DNA of 64,000 nt from Paenibacillus sp. FSL R5-0341 (GTDB lineage: Bacteria > Bacillota > Bacilli > Paenibacillales > Paenibacillaceae): assembly GCF_037975235.1 (NCBI RefSeq), contig NZ_CP150241.1, positions 2,852,001 through 2,916,000 of the forward strand, in the 5' to 3' direction. Under the pieces are notes generated by a model that searched no databases, had not been told where the DNA came from, and saw nothing but the letters and a program-made list of their open reading frames with translations. A program made the translations under genes and the position numbers. Shown here one piece after another: positions 1 to 9,600 of the stretch (the stretch's first letter is position 1; each line of letters begins with the position of its first letter).

Positions 1-344
1 GCGGCATCAATTGTATAGTCGGGTGAGTTACCGATGTGGGCTTCCCAGGTCACAGGGATACGGATACTGTTGTAGCCCTCACTCGCAATCGATTGAATCA
101 GTTCCTTTGTAATGCGCGGGTTGCCCCAGGCAGTTTCATCTTCACCAACGGCATCCAGAGAGTTACCCAGATTCCATCCAGGCTCCATGGCGTTCACGTA
201 GGCCTGCATTTTGCTTGGCGCAGCTGAGGTAGTGGCTTGTTCACTATTGTCAGTTGCAGCGGAAGCCATAGCCGAAGAGAACAGAGACAGAATCATGGCA
301 GTTACAAGTGTAAGAGAGAGGATCGGTTTACGGTTTTTTTTCAT
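1..344 (-). CDS. GH5 family endoglucanase, N-terminal part (cut by window edge)
   Basis: Only the first 114 codons are in the window. The start ATG (complement of 342-344) follows an AAGGAGA ribosome binding site. The product opens with a signal peptide (MKKNRK, then a hydrophobic stretch ending near SAMASAA), so it is secreted. A Ser/Thr-rich linker follows, then residues typical of the start of a GH5 cellulase barrel: MEPGWNLGNSLDAVG, AWGNPRI and SIRIPVTWEAHIG. Family knowledge: such enzymes cleave internal beta-1,4-glucan bonds. The cre site at 469-482 upstream points to glucose repression. Catalytic glutamates lie outside the window, so activity cannot be judged. Confidence 0.85.
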   Translation of the reverse strand, partial: MKKNRKPILSLTLVTAMILSLFSSAMASAATDNSEQATTSAAPSKMQAYVNAMEPGWNLGNSLDAVGEDETAWGNPRITKELIQSIASEGYNSIRIPVTWEAHIGNSPDYTIDA

Positions 345-468
345 CAATATAATCTCCTTATAAGATAGAATGGTTGAACTTGAATAGCTGTTAAGCAGGA
401 TTGAAAATAATGCTCAACGCAAACAAAAAACGACTTCTTAATACTGGAATCACCACCGATTTATGTAC

Positions 469-482
469 TGAAAGCGTTTTCG
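469..482. promoter_or_regulatory. cre (CcpA) site between endoglucanase and amidohydrolase
   Basis: TGAAAGCGTTTTCG fits the catabolite-response consensus TGWAANCGNTNWCA at all but the last base. It lies 125 bp upstream of the endoglucanase start on the minus strand, in the 314-bp divergent intergenic region, so repression of the cellulase by CcpA is the likely role. The rest of this gap is AT-rich promoter DNA with no other feature that I can support. Confidence 0.65.
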
Positions 483-658
483 TAATTTACTATATCATGA
501 TTAAATTTTGGACAATACCAGCACAATTGGAATAAAAATCATGTGAAAATTAGTGATTTGTTCTAGCCAATAGTTATGTAAAGATAATGCTTTCATTGGA
601 AATGAGATGATATAATTGCTTTTTAACAATAATCAGATTTAACCTGGAGGGATGTAAA

Positions 659-1489
659 ATGAAGCTGGATGCACATCAACATTTCTGGGAATACAATATC
701 GCCGAGTATGGGTGGATTGGAGAAGAGATGAATGCCATTCGTCAATCTTTTCTTCCGGAAGATCTTGAACCTATATTAGTCCAATGCGGAATGAACGGAT
801 GTATTGCAGTCCAAGCCAGACAATCATTGACAGAAACCGAGTGGCTTCTGCAATTGGCAGACCGGTACGAGTGTATCAAAGGTGTTGTCGGATGGGTGGA
901 TCTTTGTTCGGATGATGTTCGAAATCAGCTTGAACTGCTCGCGTCCAATCCGTATTTGAAGGGAGTGCGTCATGTCATACAGGATGAACCTGATCTTCAG
1001 TATGTATTGAGAGAAGACTTTCAGCGTGGTATTTCATCGCTCAAAGAGTATGATTTGGCCTATGATCTGTTGGTATCCAAGGAGCAACTGCCTTATGCCG
1101 TTGAACTGGTTAAGACGTTTCCTGAACAGCGATTTGTACTTGATCATCTAGCCAAACCCGACATCAAATCAGGTATGCTCTCACCATGGAAAGAATCACT
1201 TGAATCATTGGCCGCACAACCGAACGCGTACTGTAAACTTTCAGGACTAGTCACGGAAGCAGATTGGAAAAATTGGACTCCGAGCGACTTTACAGCCTAT
1301 CTGAATATCGCCATAGAAGCATTTGGAGTAGACCGGTTAATGTTTGGGTCCGATTGGCCAGTAAGCAATCTTGCGGCTTCCTATAATGATGTATGCGGTC
1401 TCATTACAACTCACATGAATGCCCTACCTATAGCAGATCAACAGATGATTCTTGGTGGTACATGTGCCACGTTTTATCAAATATCGTAG
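659..1489 (+). CDS. Amidohydrolase-2 family hydrolase (lactonase-like TIM barrel)
   Basis: A 276-residue protein starting 6 bases after an AGGGATG-type ribosome binding site. It opens with the metal-binding motif DAHQHFW, and has DHLAKP near residue 163 and a late FGSDWPVSN motif carrying the conserved metal Asp. These are hallmarks of the COG3618 amidohydrolase group, which includes L-fuconolactone and other sugar-lactone hydrolases. It is cytoplasmic, with no signal peptide or membrane segment. The exact substrate is not readable from sequence. It stands alone, with the divergent cellulase behind it and the RAT-controlled GH1 gene downstream, so a role in sugar-acid breakdown is an inference. 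Confidence 0.75.
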   Translation: MKLDAHQHFWEYNIAEYGWIGEEMNAIRQSFLPEDLEPILVQCGMNGCIAVQARQSLTETEWLLQLADRYECIKGVVGWVDLCSDDVRNQLELLASNPYLKGVRHVIQDEPDLQYVLREDFQRGISSLKEYDLAYDLLVSKEQLPYAVELVKTFPEQRFVLDHLAKPDIKSGMLSPWKESLESLAAQPNAYCKLSGLVTEADWKNWTPSDFTAYLNIAIEAFGVDRLMFGSDWPVSNLAASYNDVCGLITTHMNALPIADQQMILGGTCATFYQIS

Positions 1490-1522
1490 TGGGCGCTCCA
1501 TAGTTAAATCAGTTTCAAGAAG

Positions 1523-1551
1523 TTGACAACTGTTCTGATTCTTGCTAAAGT
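1523..1551 (+). promoter_or_regulatory. Sigma-A promoter for the GH1 gene
   Basis: TTGACA at 1523-1528 and TAAAGT at 1546-1551 are separated by exactly 17 bp. The transcript would start just before the RAT element at 1579 and run into the GH1 gene. Confidence 0.6.
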
Positions 1552-1578
1552 TTTATCCAATCCGCATAATTGTGATCT

Positions 1579-1605
1579 GGGAATGTTACCGATATGGGCA
1601 TAACC
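1579..1605 (+). promoter_or_regulatory. RAT antiterminator element (LicT/BglG type), upstream of GH1 gene
   Basis: The sequence starting GGGAATGTTACC and ending GGGCATAACC resembles the ribonucleic antiterminator elements at 3733 and 4787 (GGGATTGTTACT...GGCAAAACC), with a few differences. Its 3' end overlaps the 5' arm of the terminator that follows, as the LicT mechanism requires. It is therefore a likely binding site for the antiterminator encoded at 3885. Confidence 0.6.
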
Positions 1606-1657
1606 TGAGCTGGCTTGTTTACACGTAATCGTGTACCCAGGCTGGTTCGGGTTTTTT
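1601..1657 (+). terminator. RAT-associated attenuator terminator before GH1 gene
   Basis: AACCTGAGCTGG near 1602 can pair with CCAGGCTGGTTCGGG, with an inner ACACG-taat-CGTGT hairpin, followed by six Ts. It begins inside the RAT element, so RAT folding and terminator folding exclude each other. The repeat element at 1659 begins immediately after the T tract. Confidence 0.6.
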
Positions 1658-1658
1658 G

Positions 1659-1848
1659 TATTTAAGTTGAACAAACGATTTTACACGGGGCGACTGCGCG
1701 GCCAGAACAATCTTCCAATCGCTGTTATCCCCAGATTTTTTGAATCCCTTTTTAAAGGGGAAATCCGGTGATAAAGGCGAACGCGCCGCTTCTCCAGATT
1801 TTTTCTGTCCTCTCCGTTTATGTGTAATCGTGTAGTTCAACTTAAATA
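1659..1848. mobile_element. MITE-like inverted-repeat element, copy A (full, 190 bp)
   Basis: Ends are a perfect 14-bp inverted repeat (TATTTAAGTTGAAC at 1659-1672, its complement at 1835-1848). The interior matches copy B (3420-3646) over long stretches in the opposite orientation, including the segment ATCGCTGTTATCCCCAGAT. There is no coding potential for a transposase; the 73-codon ORF inside is a by-product. It lies between the GH1 attenuator and the GH1 ribosome binding site. The TA at both ends would fit an IS630/Tc1-type target, but that is inference. Confidence 0.75.
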
Positions 1849-1887
1849 GTTTGTCTTTTTAATATTTCTTGCGATTTGAGCGGGTAG

Positions 1888-3360
<1,473 letters not shown>

Positions 3361-3419
3361 TTTATATTTTTCTGAATTAAAATGGTCTTGTACGGCAATA
3401 AAACATCGGAAGTTTCATC

Positions 3420-3646
3420 TATATAAATTGAACTAAACATTTACACAAAACGGAGAGGACAGAAAAAAGCTGGAGAAGCGAAGCTAAAAGCTTTCTATGG
3501 AAAGCTACTTCGTAAGCATAAACTCGCCTTTATCACCGGATTTCCCCTTTAAAAAGGGAATCAAAAAATCTGGGGATAACAGCGATCGGAAGGTTGTTCT
3601 GGCCGCGCAGTAGCTAGTGTAAATATTCTCTAGTTCAATTTATATA
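3420..3646. mobile_element. MITE-like inverted-repeat element, copy B (full, 227 bp)
   Basis: Perfect 16-bp terminal inverted repeats (TATATAAATTGAACTA at 3420-3435, complement at 3631-3646). The interior is related to copy A but inverted and about 37 bp longer, with an extra stretch around AAGCTTTCTATGGAAAGC. No transposase is encoded. A separate 9-bp inverted repeat, ATCGGAAGT (3405-3413) and ACTTCCGAT (3655-3663), brackets the element, as if it had inserted into the loop of an existing hairpin after the GH1 gene. Confidence 0.78.
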
Positions 3647-3674
3647 ACTATGGGACTTCCGATTGTCCCCACCT

Positions 3675-3711
3675 TGAAAGCGTTGACATTTAGTCAGGTT
3701 CGCGCTATACT
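3675..3711 (+). promoter_or_regulatory. licT promoter with overlapping cre site
   Basis: TTGACA (3683-3688), 17-bp spacer, TATACT (3706-3711). TGAAAGCGTTGACA (3675-3688) matches the cre consensus TGWAANCGNTNWCA at every position and includes the whole -35 box, so CcpA binding would block polymerase directly. This gives glucose repression on top of RAT control. Confidence 0.8.
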
Positions 3712-3732
3712 TGACGCAAATATATCGTTTCT

Positions 3733-3763
3733 GGGATTGTTACTACACGAAGTAGGCAAAACC
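3733..3763 (+). promoter_or_regulatory. RAT antiterminator element in the licT leader
   Basis: GGGATTGTTACT...AGTAGGCAAAACC is a near-canonical LicT/SacT-type RAT. Its last bases begin the 5' arm of the following terminator. LicT therefore probably controls its own synthesis. Confidence 0.85.
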
Positions 3764-3826
3764 TAAGCACCAAAAAAAGCAGACCACCATGTCTTGTTTA
3801 TTTTGTGATGCTTCAGGTTTTTTTTG
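3760..3826 (+). terminator. Attenuator terminator in the licT leader
   Basis: AACCTAAGCA at 3760-3769 pairs with TGCTTCAGGTT near 3809-3819 (one bulge), followed by a run of eight Ts. It overlaps the RAT. The reading frame open from 3789 through this structure is leader RNA, not protein. Confidence 0.75.
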
Positions 3827-3884
3827 TATGCCCAAAAGACGATGTATAACTGCCAAGAGAGTGGAACGTGACGGGGGGATTGAA

Positions 3885-4715
3885 GTGAAAATAGCAAAGG
3901 TTATCAACAATAACGTCATTAGCATCTATCAAGCAGATGGAGCAGAGCTTGTGGTGATGGGGCGTGGGATTGCCTTTAAGAAAAAGCCGGGGGATAAAGT
4001 AGACGAGACCCGCATCCAGAAAGTATTTGCATTGAAAAACAAACAAACATCCGATAATTTTAAAATGCTGCTGCGCGAAGTTCCGATGGAACTGATTGAA
4101 ATTGTGGAGGAGATCATCACGTATGCGCGTGAGAATCTGGGACGAAAGTTGAATGAGAACATTTATGTATCCCTTACGGATCATATTAACTTTGCGATTG
4201 AACGTTATCGGGAAGGTGTGGAGATCAAGAACGCATTAATGTGGGAGATCAAGCAATTGTACAAGCCTGAGTTCGGACTCGGCCTGAGGACGCTGGAACA
4301 GATCAACACTCGAATGAATATTGAGCTTCCAACCGATGAAGCGGCTTATATTGCTCTTCATATTGTCAATGCAGAGATGAATGAAGAAGTCATTACGACG
4401 ATGAACATTACGAAGTTTATCCAGCAAATTATTAATATAGCGAAATATCATTTCAAAATGGAATTTGACGAGGATTCTCTAAGTTATTTTCGCTTCATCA
4501 CACATCTGAAGTTCTTCTCTCAGCGTGTGCTCAGTGGTATGCATTACGACAACAACTATGATCATTTCTACGACATGATTAAGGAGAAGCATCCAGATGC
4601 GGCAGCATGTACGGAAAAAATTGAGTTGTTTGTCAAAAAGGAATACAACCATGAGTTGACCAATGAAGAAAAATTGTATCTGACGGTTCATATCGAACGA
4701 GTGGTTAATCGATAA
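3885..4715 (+). CDS. licT: LicT/BglG family transcriptional antiterminator
   Basis: 276 residues from the GTG at 3885, which follows a GGGGGGAT ribosome binding site; this matches the normal length of LicT and puts the upstream RAT and terminator in the untranslated leader. Residues 1-55 are the RNA-binding CAT domain (MKIAKVINNNVISIY). PRD1 (about 65-170) has its conserved histidines in LTDHINFAIER and IALHIVNAE; PRD2 (about 172-276) has them in FITHLKFF and TVHIERV. Known role: binds RAT RNA and prevents termination when the PTS signals beta-glucosides. Targets here would be the three RAT sites at 1579, 3733 and 4787. Confidence 0.93.
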   Translation: MKIAKVINNNVISIYQADGAELVVMGRGIAFKKKPGDKVDETRIQKVFALKNKQTSDNFKMLLREVPMELIEIVEEIITYARENLGRKLNENIYVSLTDHINFAIERYREGVEIKNALMWEIKQLYKPEFGLGLRTLEQINTRMNIELPTDEAAYIALHIVNAEMNEEVITTMNITKFIQQIINIAKYHFKMEFDEDSLSYFRFITHLKFFSQRVLSGMHYDNNYDHFYDMIKEKHPDAAACTEKIELFVKKEYNHELTNEEKLYLTVHIERVVNR

Positions 4716-4725
4716 TATTTAAATG

Positions 4726-4755
4726 TTGACAAAAATGGTTTTATTATAATAATAT
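4726..4755 (+). promoter_or_regulatory. Promoter of the beta-glucoside PTS gene
   Basis: TTGACA at 4726-4731 and TAATAT at 4750-4755, spacer 18 bp, directly upstream of the RAT at 4787. It lies in the 211-bp licT-permease gap, so the permease has an independent start. Confidence 0.6.
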
Positions 4756-4786
4756 GTGATTAACAGGAATTAAATACGATTTAACT

Positions 4787-4816
4787 GGGATTGTTACTGG
4801 TTATGCAGGCAAAACC
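4787..4816 (+). promoter_or_regulatory. RAT antiterminator element before the PTS gene
   Basis: GGGATTGTTACT, a short variable part, then GCAGGCAAAACC: the best RAT match of the three in the window. Confidence 0.88.
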
Positions 4817-4872
4817 TAAGTCATGAGAAGGTTAGGACCATTGTGTCCCCTCACTCTAGGCTTAGGTTTTTT
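4812..4872 (+). terminator. Attenuator terminator before the PTS gene
   Basis: AACCTAAG (4813-4820) pairs with CTTAGGTT (4861-4868), followed by a T run. The 5' arm starts in the RAT, so the two structures are mutually exclusive. Confidence 0.85.
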
Positions 4873-4905
4873 GCGTGCAAAAAAATCGGTAAGGGGCCTG
4901 TTTGA

Positions 4906-6810
<1,905 letters not shown>

Positions 6811-6857
6811 AATAAGAATAGATACAAATTCGATACTTTAGAGTTTTCATGGTTCCG

Positions 6858-6886
6858 TTGACATGGTGGAATTGGAAAATTATAAT
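6858..6886 (+). promoter_or_regulatory. Perfect consensus sigma-A promoter of the ABC-F resistance gene
   Basis: TTGACA (6858-6863), exactly 17 bp, TATAAT (6881-6886). Such a strong promoter 400 bp before the gene fits a system where control happens after initiation, by attenuation. Confidence 0.85.
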
Positions 6887-6932
6887 TAGAATTGTACATC
6901 TATACATGATAATGAAAGGTGGATTATTGAAT

Positions 6933-6977
6933 ATGACACATGCGATGAGACTGCGTTTCCTTCCTTTGAATCGGTAA
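6933..6977 (+). CDS. Leader peptide 1 of the ABC-F gene (MRLR type, 14 aa)
   Basis: ATG 6933 follows AAAGGTGG at a good distance and encodes MTHAMRLRFLPLNR. From memory this is very close to the ErmD-type leader peptide (MTHSMRLRF...) and shares MRLR with the MefA leader (MTASMRLR). The Arg-X-Arg core is the known macrolide/ketolide-dependent ribosome stalling motif. Codons 11-13 form the 5' arm of a perfect 8-bp helix (6963-6970 with 6987-6994), so a ribosome paused at codon 8 would open that helix. Confidence 0.8.
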   Translation: MTHAMRLRFLPLNR

Positions 6978-7085
6978 TTGAATACGTTCAAAGGCTCTGA
7001 CCATTGGTTCAGAGTAAACGGGATCAGTCTGTCATTTTCAAACATCTGACCTTAAAATAAGTGTTATACTCGTTTTCTCGTTTAC
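6963..7085 (+). promoter_or_regulatory. Leader RNA helices between leader peptide 1 and its terminator
   Basis: Three pairings can be read by eye. Helix A is CCTTTGAA (6963-6970) with TTCAAAGG (6987-6994). Helix B is CTCTGA (6995-7000) with TCAGAG (7009-7014). Helix C pairs 7014-7023 with 7076-7085, ten pairs including one G-U, and ends 5 nt before the terminator stem. B and C share base 7014. A further option pairs 7009-7013 with 7045-7049. Which fold is the antiterminator is not resolvable by inspection. Confidence 0.55.
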
Positions 7086-7089
7086 ATTG

Positions 7090-7116
7090 AATCACAGGCC
7101 CTGCCTGTGATTTTTT
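7090..7116 (+). terminator. Intrinsic attenuator terminator in the ABC-F leader
   Basis: AATCACAGGC (7090-7099), loop CCT, GCCTGTGATT (7103-7112), then Ts: a perfect 10-bp stem. It lies downstream of leader peptide 1 and about 170 bp upstream of the ABC-F start, so without induction most transcripts should end here. Confidence 0.88.
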
Positions 7117-7178
7117 GTTTTCTTATGACTATTTTTAATTAGGTAAGGGTTTCAATACAAATTATAGGAGGTACCGCT

Positions 7179-7202
7179 ATGATGACGTTACTGTTCTATT
7201 GA
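7179..7202 (+). CDS. Leader peptide 2 of the ABC-F gene (7 aa)
   Basis: ATG 7179 lies 6 bases after a strong AGGAGG and encodes MMTLLFY, ending at TGA 7200-7202. Its last three codons (TTC TAT TGA) are part of the 5' arm of hairpin H1. Short hydrophobic leaders are known before msrD (MYLIFM), so this is the likely translational sensor of the second regulatory step. Confidence 0.7.
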   Translation: MMTLLFY

Positions 7203-7278
7203 TACGAGCTGGCACGATCAGCTCGTATCGATAGAAGCGTGCTTCGCTATCGATACGAAATAAATCTTATTTCGGAGG
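7194..7278 (+). promoter_or_regulatory. Three-hairpin translational attenuator at the ABC-F ribosome binding site
   Basis: H1: 7194-7211 pairs with 7219-7236, 18 pairs with one G-U. H2: TCGTATCGATAG (7223-7234) pairs perfectly with CTATCGATACGA (7247-7258). H3: CGAAATAA (7256-7263) pairs perfectly with TTATTTCG (7267-7274), touching the GGAGG at 7274-7278. H1 and H2 share 7223-7234; H2 and H3 share 7256-7258. This is the layout of an erm-type switch: stalling on leader 2 opens H1, H2 forms, H3 is weakened and the start site is freed. Confidence 0.75.
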
Positions 7279-7286
7279 TAGCGAAT

Positions 7287-8756
7287 ATGGAAAAGATATG
7301 TTTTGAATTAGAACAGGTTGAGATGACCTATATGGATAAAGCAGTACTGAACATTGAGAGACTGGCCGTGCATCAACTGGATCGTATCGGTATAGTGGGT
7401 GGTAATGGTCAGGGTAAAAGTACGTTGTTGAAACTCATTGCAGGACAGATCCAGCCGACTGCCGGAAAGGTGAAAAGGTACGCGGAATTTGGCTATTTGG
7501 AACAAGTGGAACCACCCCAGGCTAATGGAAATCTGGAAGTTGACGTGGCTTTACTCAGTAAATTAGCCGTACCTCAACACGACCAACTATGGAGTGGCGG
7601 AGAACAGACCCGTATGAAACTGGCTCACATGTTCACTCATTATCATGAAGTACTGTTACTGGATGAACCAACAACACACCTGGATCAAGAGGGCATTACA
7701 TTTTTGCTGGATGAATTGCGTTATTACTATGGGGCGCTTGTGCTGATCAGTCATGATCGTGCGGTTCTGGATGAATTGGTGACCACGATCTGGGAAATCC
7801 ATCAAGGTGAGGTTCATGTATATTCCGGTAACTATAGTGATTATCAGGCACAGAAGAGGCTGGAGCGTGAACAACAAAACCAGGCCCATGAACAATTCTC
7901 CAAGGAGAAAAGACGATTGGAGCTGGCCGCCCGGGAAAAGATGAAGAAAGCCGAGAAAATAACACAGGCTGGAAGCATGTCCAAAAAAGAATCCAAGGCA
8001 AAACCAAACCGAATGGTTGAAACGAAATCCAAAGGCACCAGTCAAAAAGCGGTACACCGTGCAGCTAAAGCGATTGAACAGCGTATGCAACAACTTCATG
8101 AGGTAAAAGCAGTGCAAGAGGAACGACCTATGATCTTCCGTCAGCCGAAGACACTGGAGCTGCACAACCGATTTCCAATTATGGCAGATCGCCTTACGCT
8201 TGAGGTGGAAGGTAATGTTTTGTTGGAGAATGTAAGTTTTCAAATTCCATTAAAACAAAAAATAGCGATAACCGGAGCCAATGGCAGTGGGAAAAGCACA
8301 TTGCTTAACCATGTTTTCCATGCTGGAGATCACATCACGATGTCTCCAAAAGCGAAGCTTGGTTATTTTCAGCAAATGAGCTATCGTTTCACAACAAAAG
8401 AGACCGTATTACAATTCCTGAAAAATCGTTCGGAATATGAGGAATCAGAGCTGAGAAGTGCGTTGTACGCGATGCAGTTTACAGGAAATGACTTGCGGAA
8501 GAATGTTAGTACATTAAGTGGAGGAGAAGCGATTCGTCTTCAATTATGTCACTTGTTTCTTGGACAATATAACATTCTATTGTTGGATGAGCCGACGAAT
8601 TTTCTTGATATGCATGCATTGGAAGCGTTGGAGCGTTTTATCAAGGCGTATGAGGGGACCATTCTGTATGTATCTCATGATCAGAGGTTTATTGAAAATA
8701 CAGCGGATCAACAATTTCAGATTACAGCGCGTCAATTGCTTCAGGTGAATATATAA
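7287..8756 (+). CDS. Msr-family ABC-F ribosome protection protein (macrolide type)
   Basis: 489 residues from ATG 7287, eight bases after GGAGG; the frame open from 7239 lies inside the hairpins and is not the start. Two ABC ATPase domains and no membrane segments: Walker A GGNGQGKST and GANGSGKST, signatures WSGGEQ and LSGGE, Walker B LLLDEPTTHLD and LLLDEPTNFLD, with a Lys/Glu-rich interdomain linker (about 200-295). Segments such as FRQPKTLELHN, SFQIPL and SPKAKLGYF closely recall MsrD. Known role of the family: binds stalled 70S ribosomes at the E site and dislodges macrolides or streptogramin B. The drug range is inference. Its last codon and stop lie inside a repeat remnant (8750-8806). 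Confidence 0.85.
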   Translation: MEKICFELEQVEMTYMDKAVLNIERLAVHQLDRIGIVGGNGQGKSTLLKLIAGQIQPTAGKVKRYAEFGYLEQVEPPQANGNLEVDVALLSKLAVPQHDQLWSGGEQTRMKLAHMFTHYHEVLLLDEPTTHLDQEGITFLLDELRYYYGALVLISHDRAVLDELVTTIWEIHQGEVHVYSGNYSDYQAQKRLEREQQNQAHEQFSKEKRRLELAAREKMKKAEKITQAGSMSKKESKAKPNRMVETKSKGTSQKAVHRAAKAIEQRMQQLHEVKAVQEERPMIFRQPKTLELHNRFPIMADRLTLEVEGNVLLENVSFQIPLKQKIAITGANGSGKSTLLNHVFHAGDHITMSPKAKLGYFQQMSYRFTTKETVLQFLKNRSEYEESELRSALYAMQFTGNDLRKNVSTLSGGEAIRLQLCHLFLGQYNILLLDEPTNFLDMHALEALERFIKAYEGTILYVSHDQRFIENTADQQFQITARQLLQVNI

Positions 8757-8806
8757 GTTGAACTAAAGAAGATTTACACGGATCACTCCGATGACAGAAC
8801 AACCTT
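8750..8806. mobile_element. MITE remnant, copy D (one end only)
   Basis: TATATAAGTTGAACTA matches the 16-bp terminal repeat of copy B at 15 positions, and the next 40 bp (GATTTACAC ... GATGACAGAACAACCTT) match the reverse complement of copy C. Only about 57 bp remain. It covers the last codons and the TAA of the ABC-F gene. Confidence 0.65.
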
Positions 8807-8823
8807 AGAGGAAGAGAAGTAAC

Positions 8824-8858
8824 GAAAACCGCCAAAGTGATTTTGGCGGTTTCGTCTT
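8824..8858. terminator. Bidirectional terminator between ABC-F gene and bioY
   Basis: AAACCGCCAAA, loop GTGA, TTTTGGCGGTTT, with Ts on the + strand and As before it; serves the two convergent genes. Confidence 0.85.
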
Positions 8859-8897
8859 TTTCAAAGTAGGAAGATCGGATACCTTATGTAGCTTCTG

Positions 8898-9488
8898 TTA
8901 AGACTCCGCTTTTACAACCGTTGAATGCACGTTACCTGTGAGTCGTTGTGGTGGGAAAACCATGCGCACAGGTGCAATGATGATCGCAGCAAATGCAGAT
9001 TTGATCAGATCCCCTATAATGTAAGGATAAAACCCTTGAATCATGGCCTCAGGTAAATCCATTTTGTATGCATAGGCAAGCCAAGGCACCCCGGATACAT
9101 ATACGAGCAGTGAACCAAACAGTTCAAATATGATAAAAGCGAGAATGAATCCTGTGACACCTTTGATGTTGATTCGTGCAAGCAGTAATCCAATTAATAA
9201 TGCGGAGATCGGCCACATCATCACATATCCTCCGGTAGGTCCAAGAAGCACCGCAAGTCCTCCGGTCCCGTGCAGTAATGGGAAACCTAGAGCAGTGAGC
9301 AGAACAACCATGGTAACGCTTAGGAAACCATAAAGTGGACCAAGTAATCCTCCAGCCAGCATGACAGCCAAGGTCTGTAATGTTATCGGTACAGGGGAGA
9401 AGCCAATGGGAATGCTTATGTAACCAAAAAGTACTAAAATTGCGGCCATAAGTGCGCTAAATACAATGCCTCGCAAAGATAATTTCAT
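8898..9488 (-). CDS. bioY: BioY biotin transporter S component
   Basis: 196 residues, six hydrophobic segments, with the BioY hallmarks PVPITLQTLAVMLAG and GPTGGYV. It binds biotin in the membrane and works with an ECF energy-coupling module. That module is encoded divergently from 9601, and both units share the BirA operator at 9522-9553. The start ATG (9488) follows GGAGAGG on the minus strand. Confidence 0.95.
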   Translation of the reverse strand: MKLSLRGIVFSALMAAILVLFGYISIPIGFSPVPITLQTLAVMLAGGLLGPLYGFLSVTMVVLLTALGFPLLHGTGGLAVLLGPTGGYVMMWPISALLIGLLLARINIKGVTGFILAFIIFELFGSLLVYVSGVPWLAYAYKMDLPEAMIQGFYPYIIGDLIKSAFAAIIIAPVRMVFPPQRLTGNVHSTVVKAES

Positions 9489-9521
9489 GTTTGAACAATC
9501 CTCTCCATTTTGGTAATATGA

Positions 9522-9553
9522 TTGTTAACCAATTAAATAAATGTGGTTAACGA
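9522..9553. promoter_or_regulatory. BirA (biotin repressor) operator
   Basis: TTGTTAACC (9522-9530) and GGTTAACGA (9545-9553) form an inverted repeat with a 14-bp gap, the classic BirA box of Firmicutes. It sits between divergent bioY and the ECF ATPase gene, so biotin-loaded BirA should repress both. Confidence 0.88.
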
Positions 9554-9600
9554 TTAGGATCGTACCACATAACAATAGAAAGGGAAAGGACTAATTTACA

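Noticed and set aside
1619-1840. 73-codon minus-strand ORF inside MITE copy A
   Set aside because: It is produced by the repeat sequence itself; copy B does not keep the same frame, and there is no ribosome binding site.
3789-3884. N-terminal extension of licT
   Set aside because: The region is the RAT/terminator leader; the GTG at 3885 has the ribosome binding site and gives normal LicT length.
7239-7286. N-terminal extension of the ABC-F protein
   Set aside because: It would be encoded by hairpins H2 and H3 and lacks a ribosome binding site; ATG 7287 starts the conserved domain.
7656-8243. 195-codon minus-strand ORF within the ABC-F gene
   Set aside because: Shadow of a well-supported gene; composition (Phe, His, Leu-rich) is that of an antisense frame.
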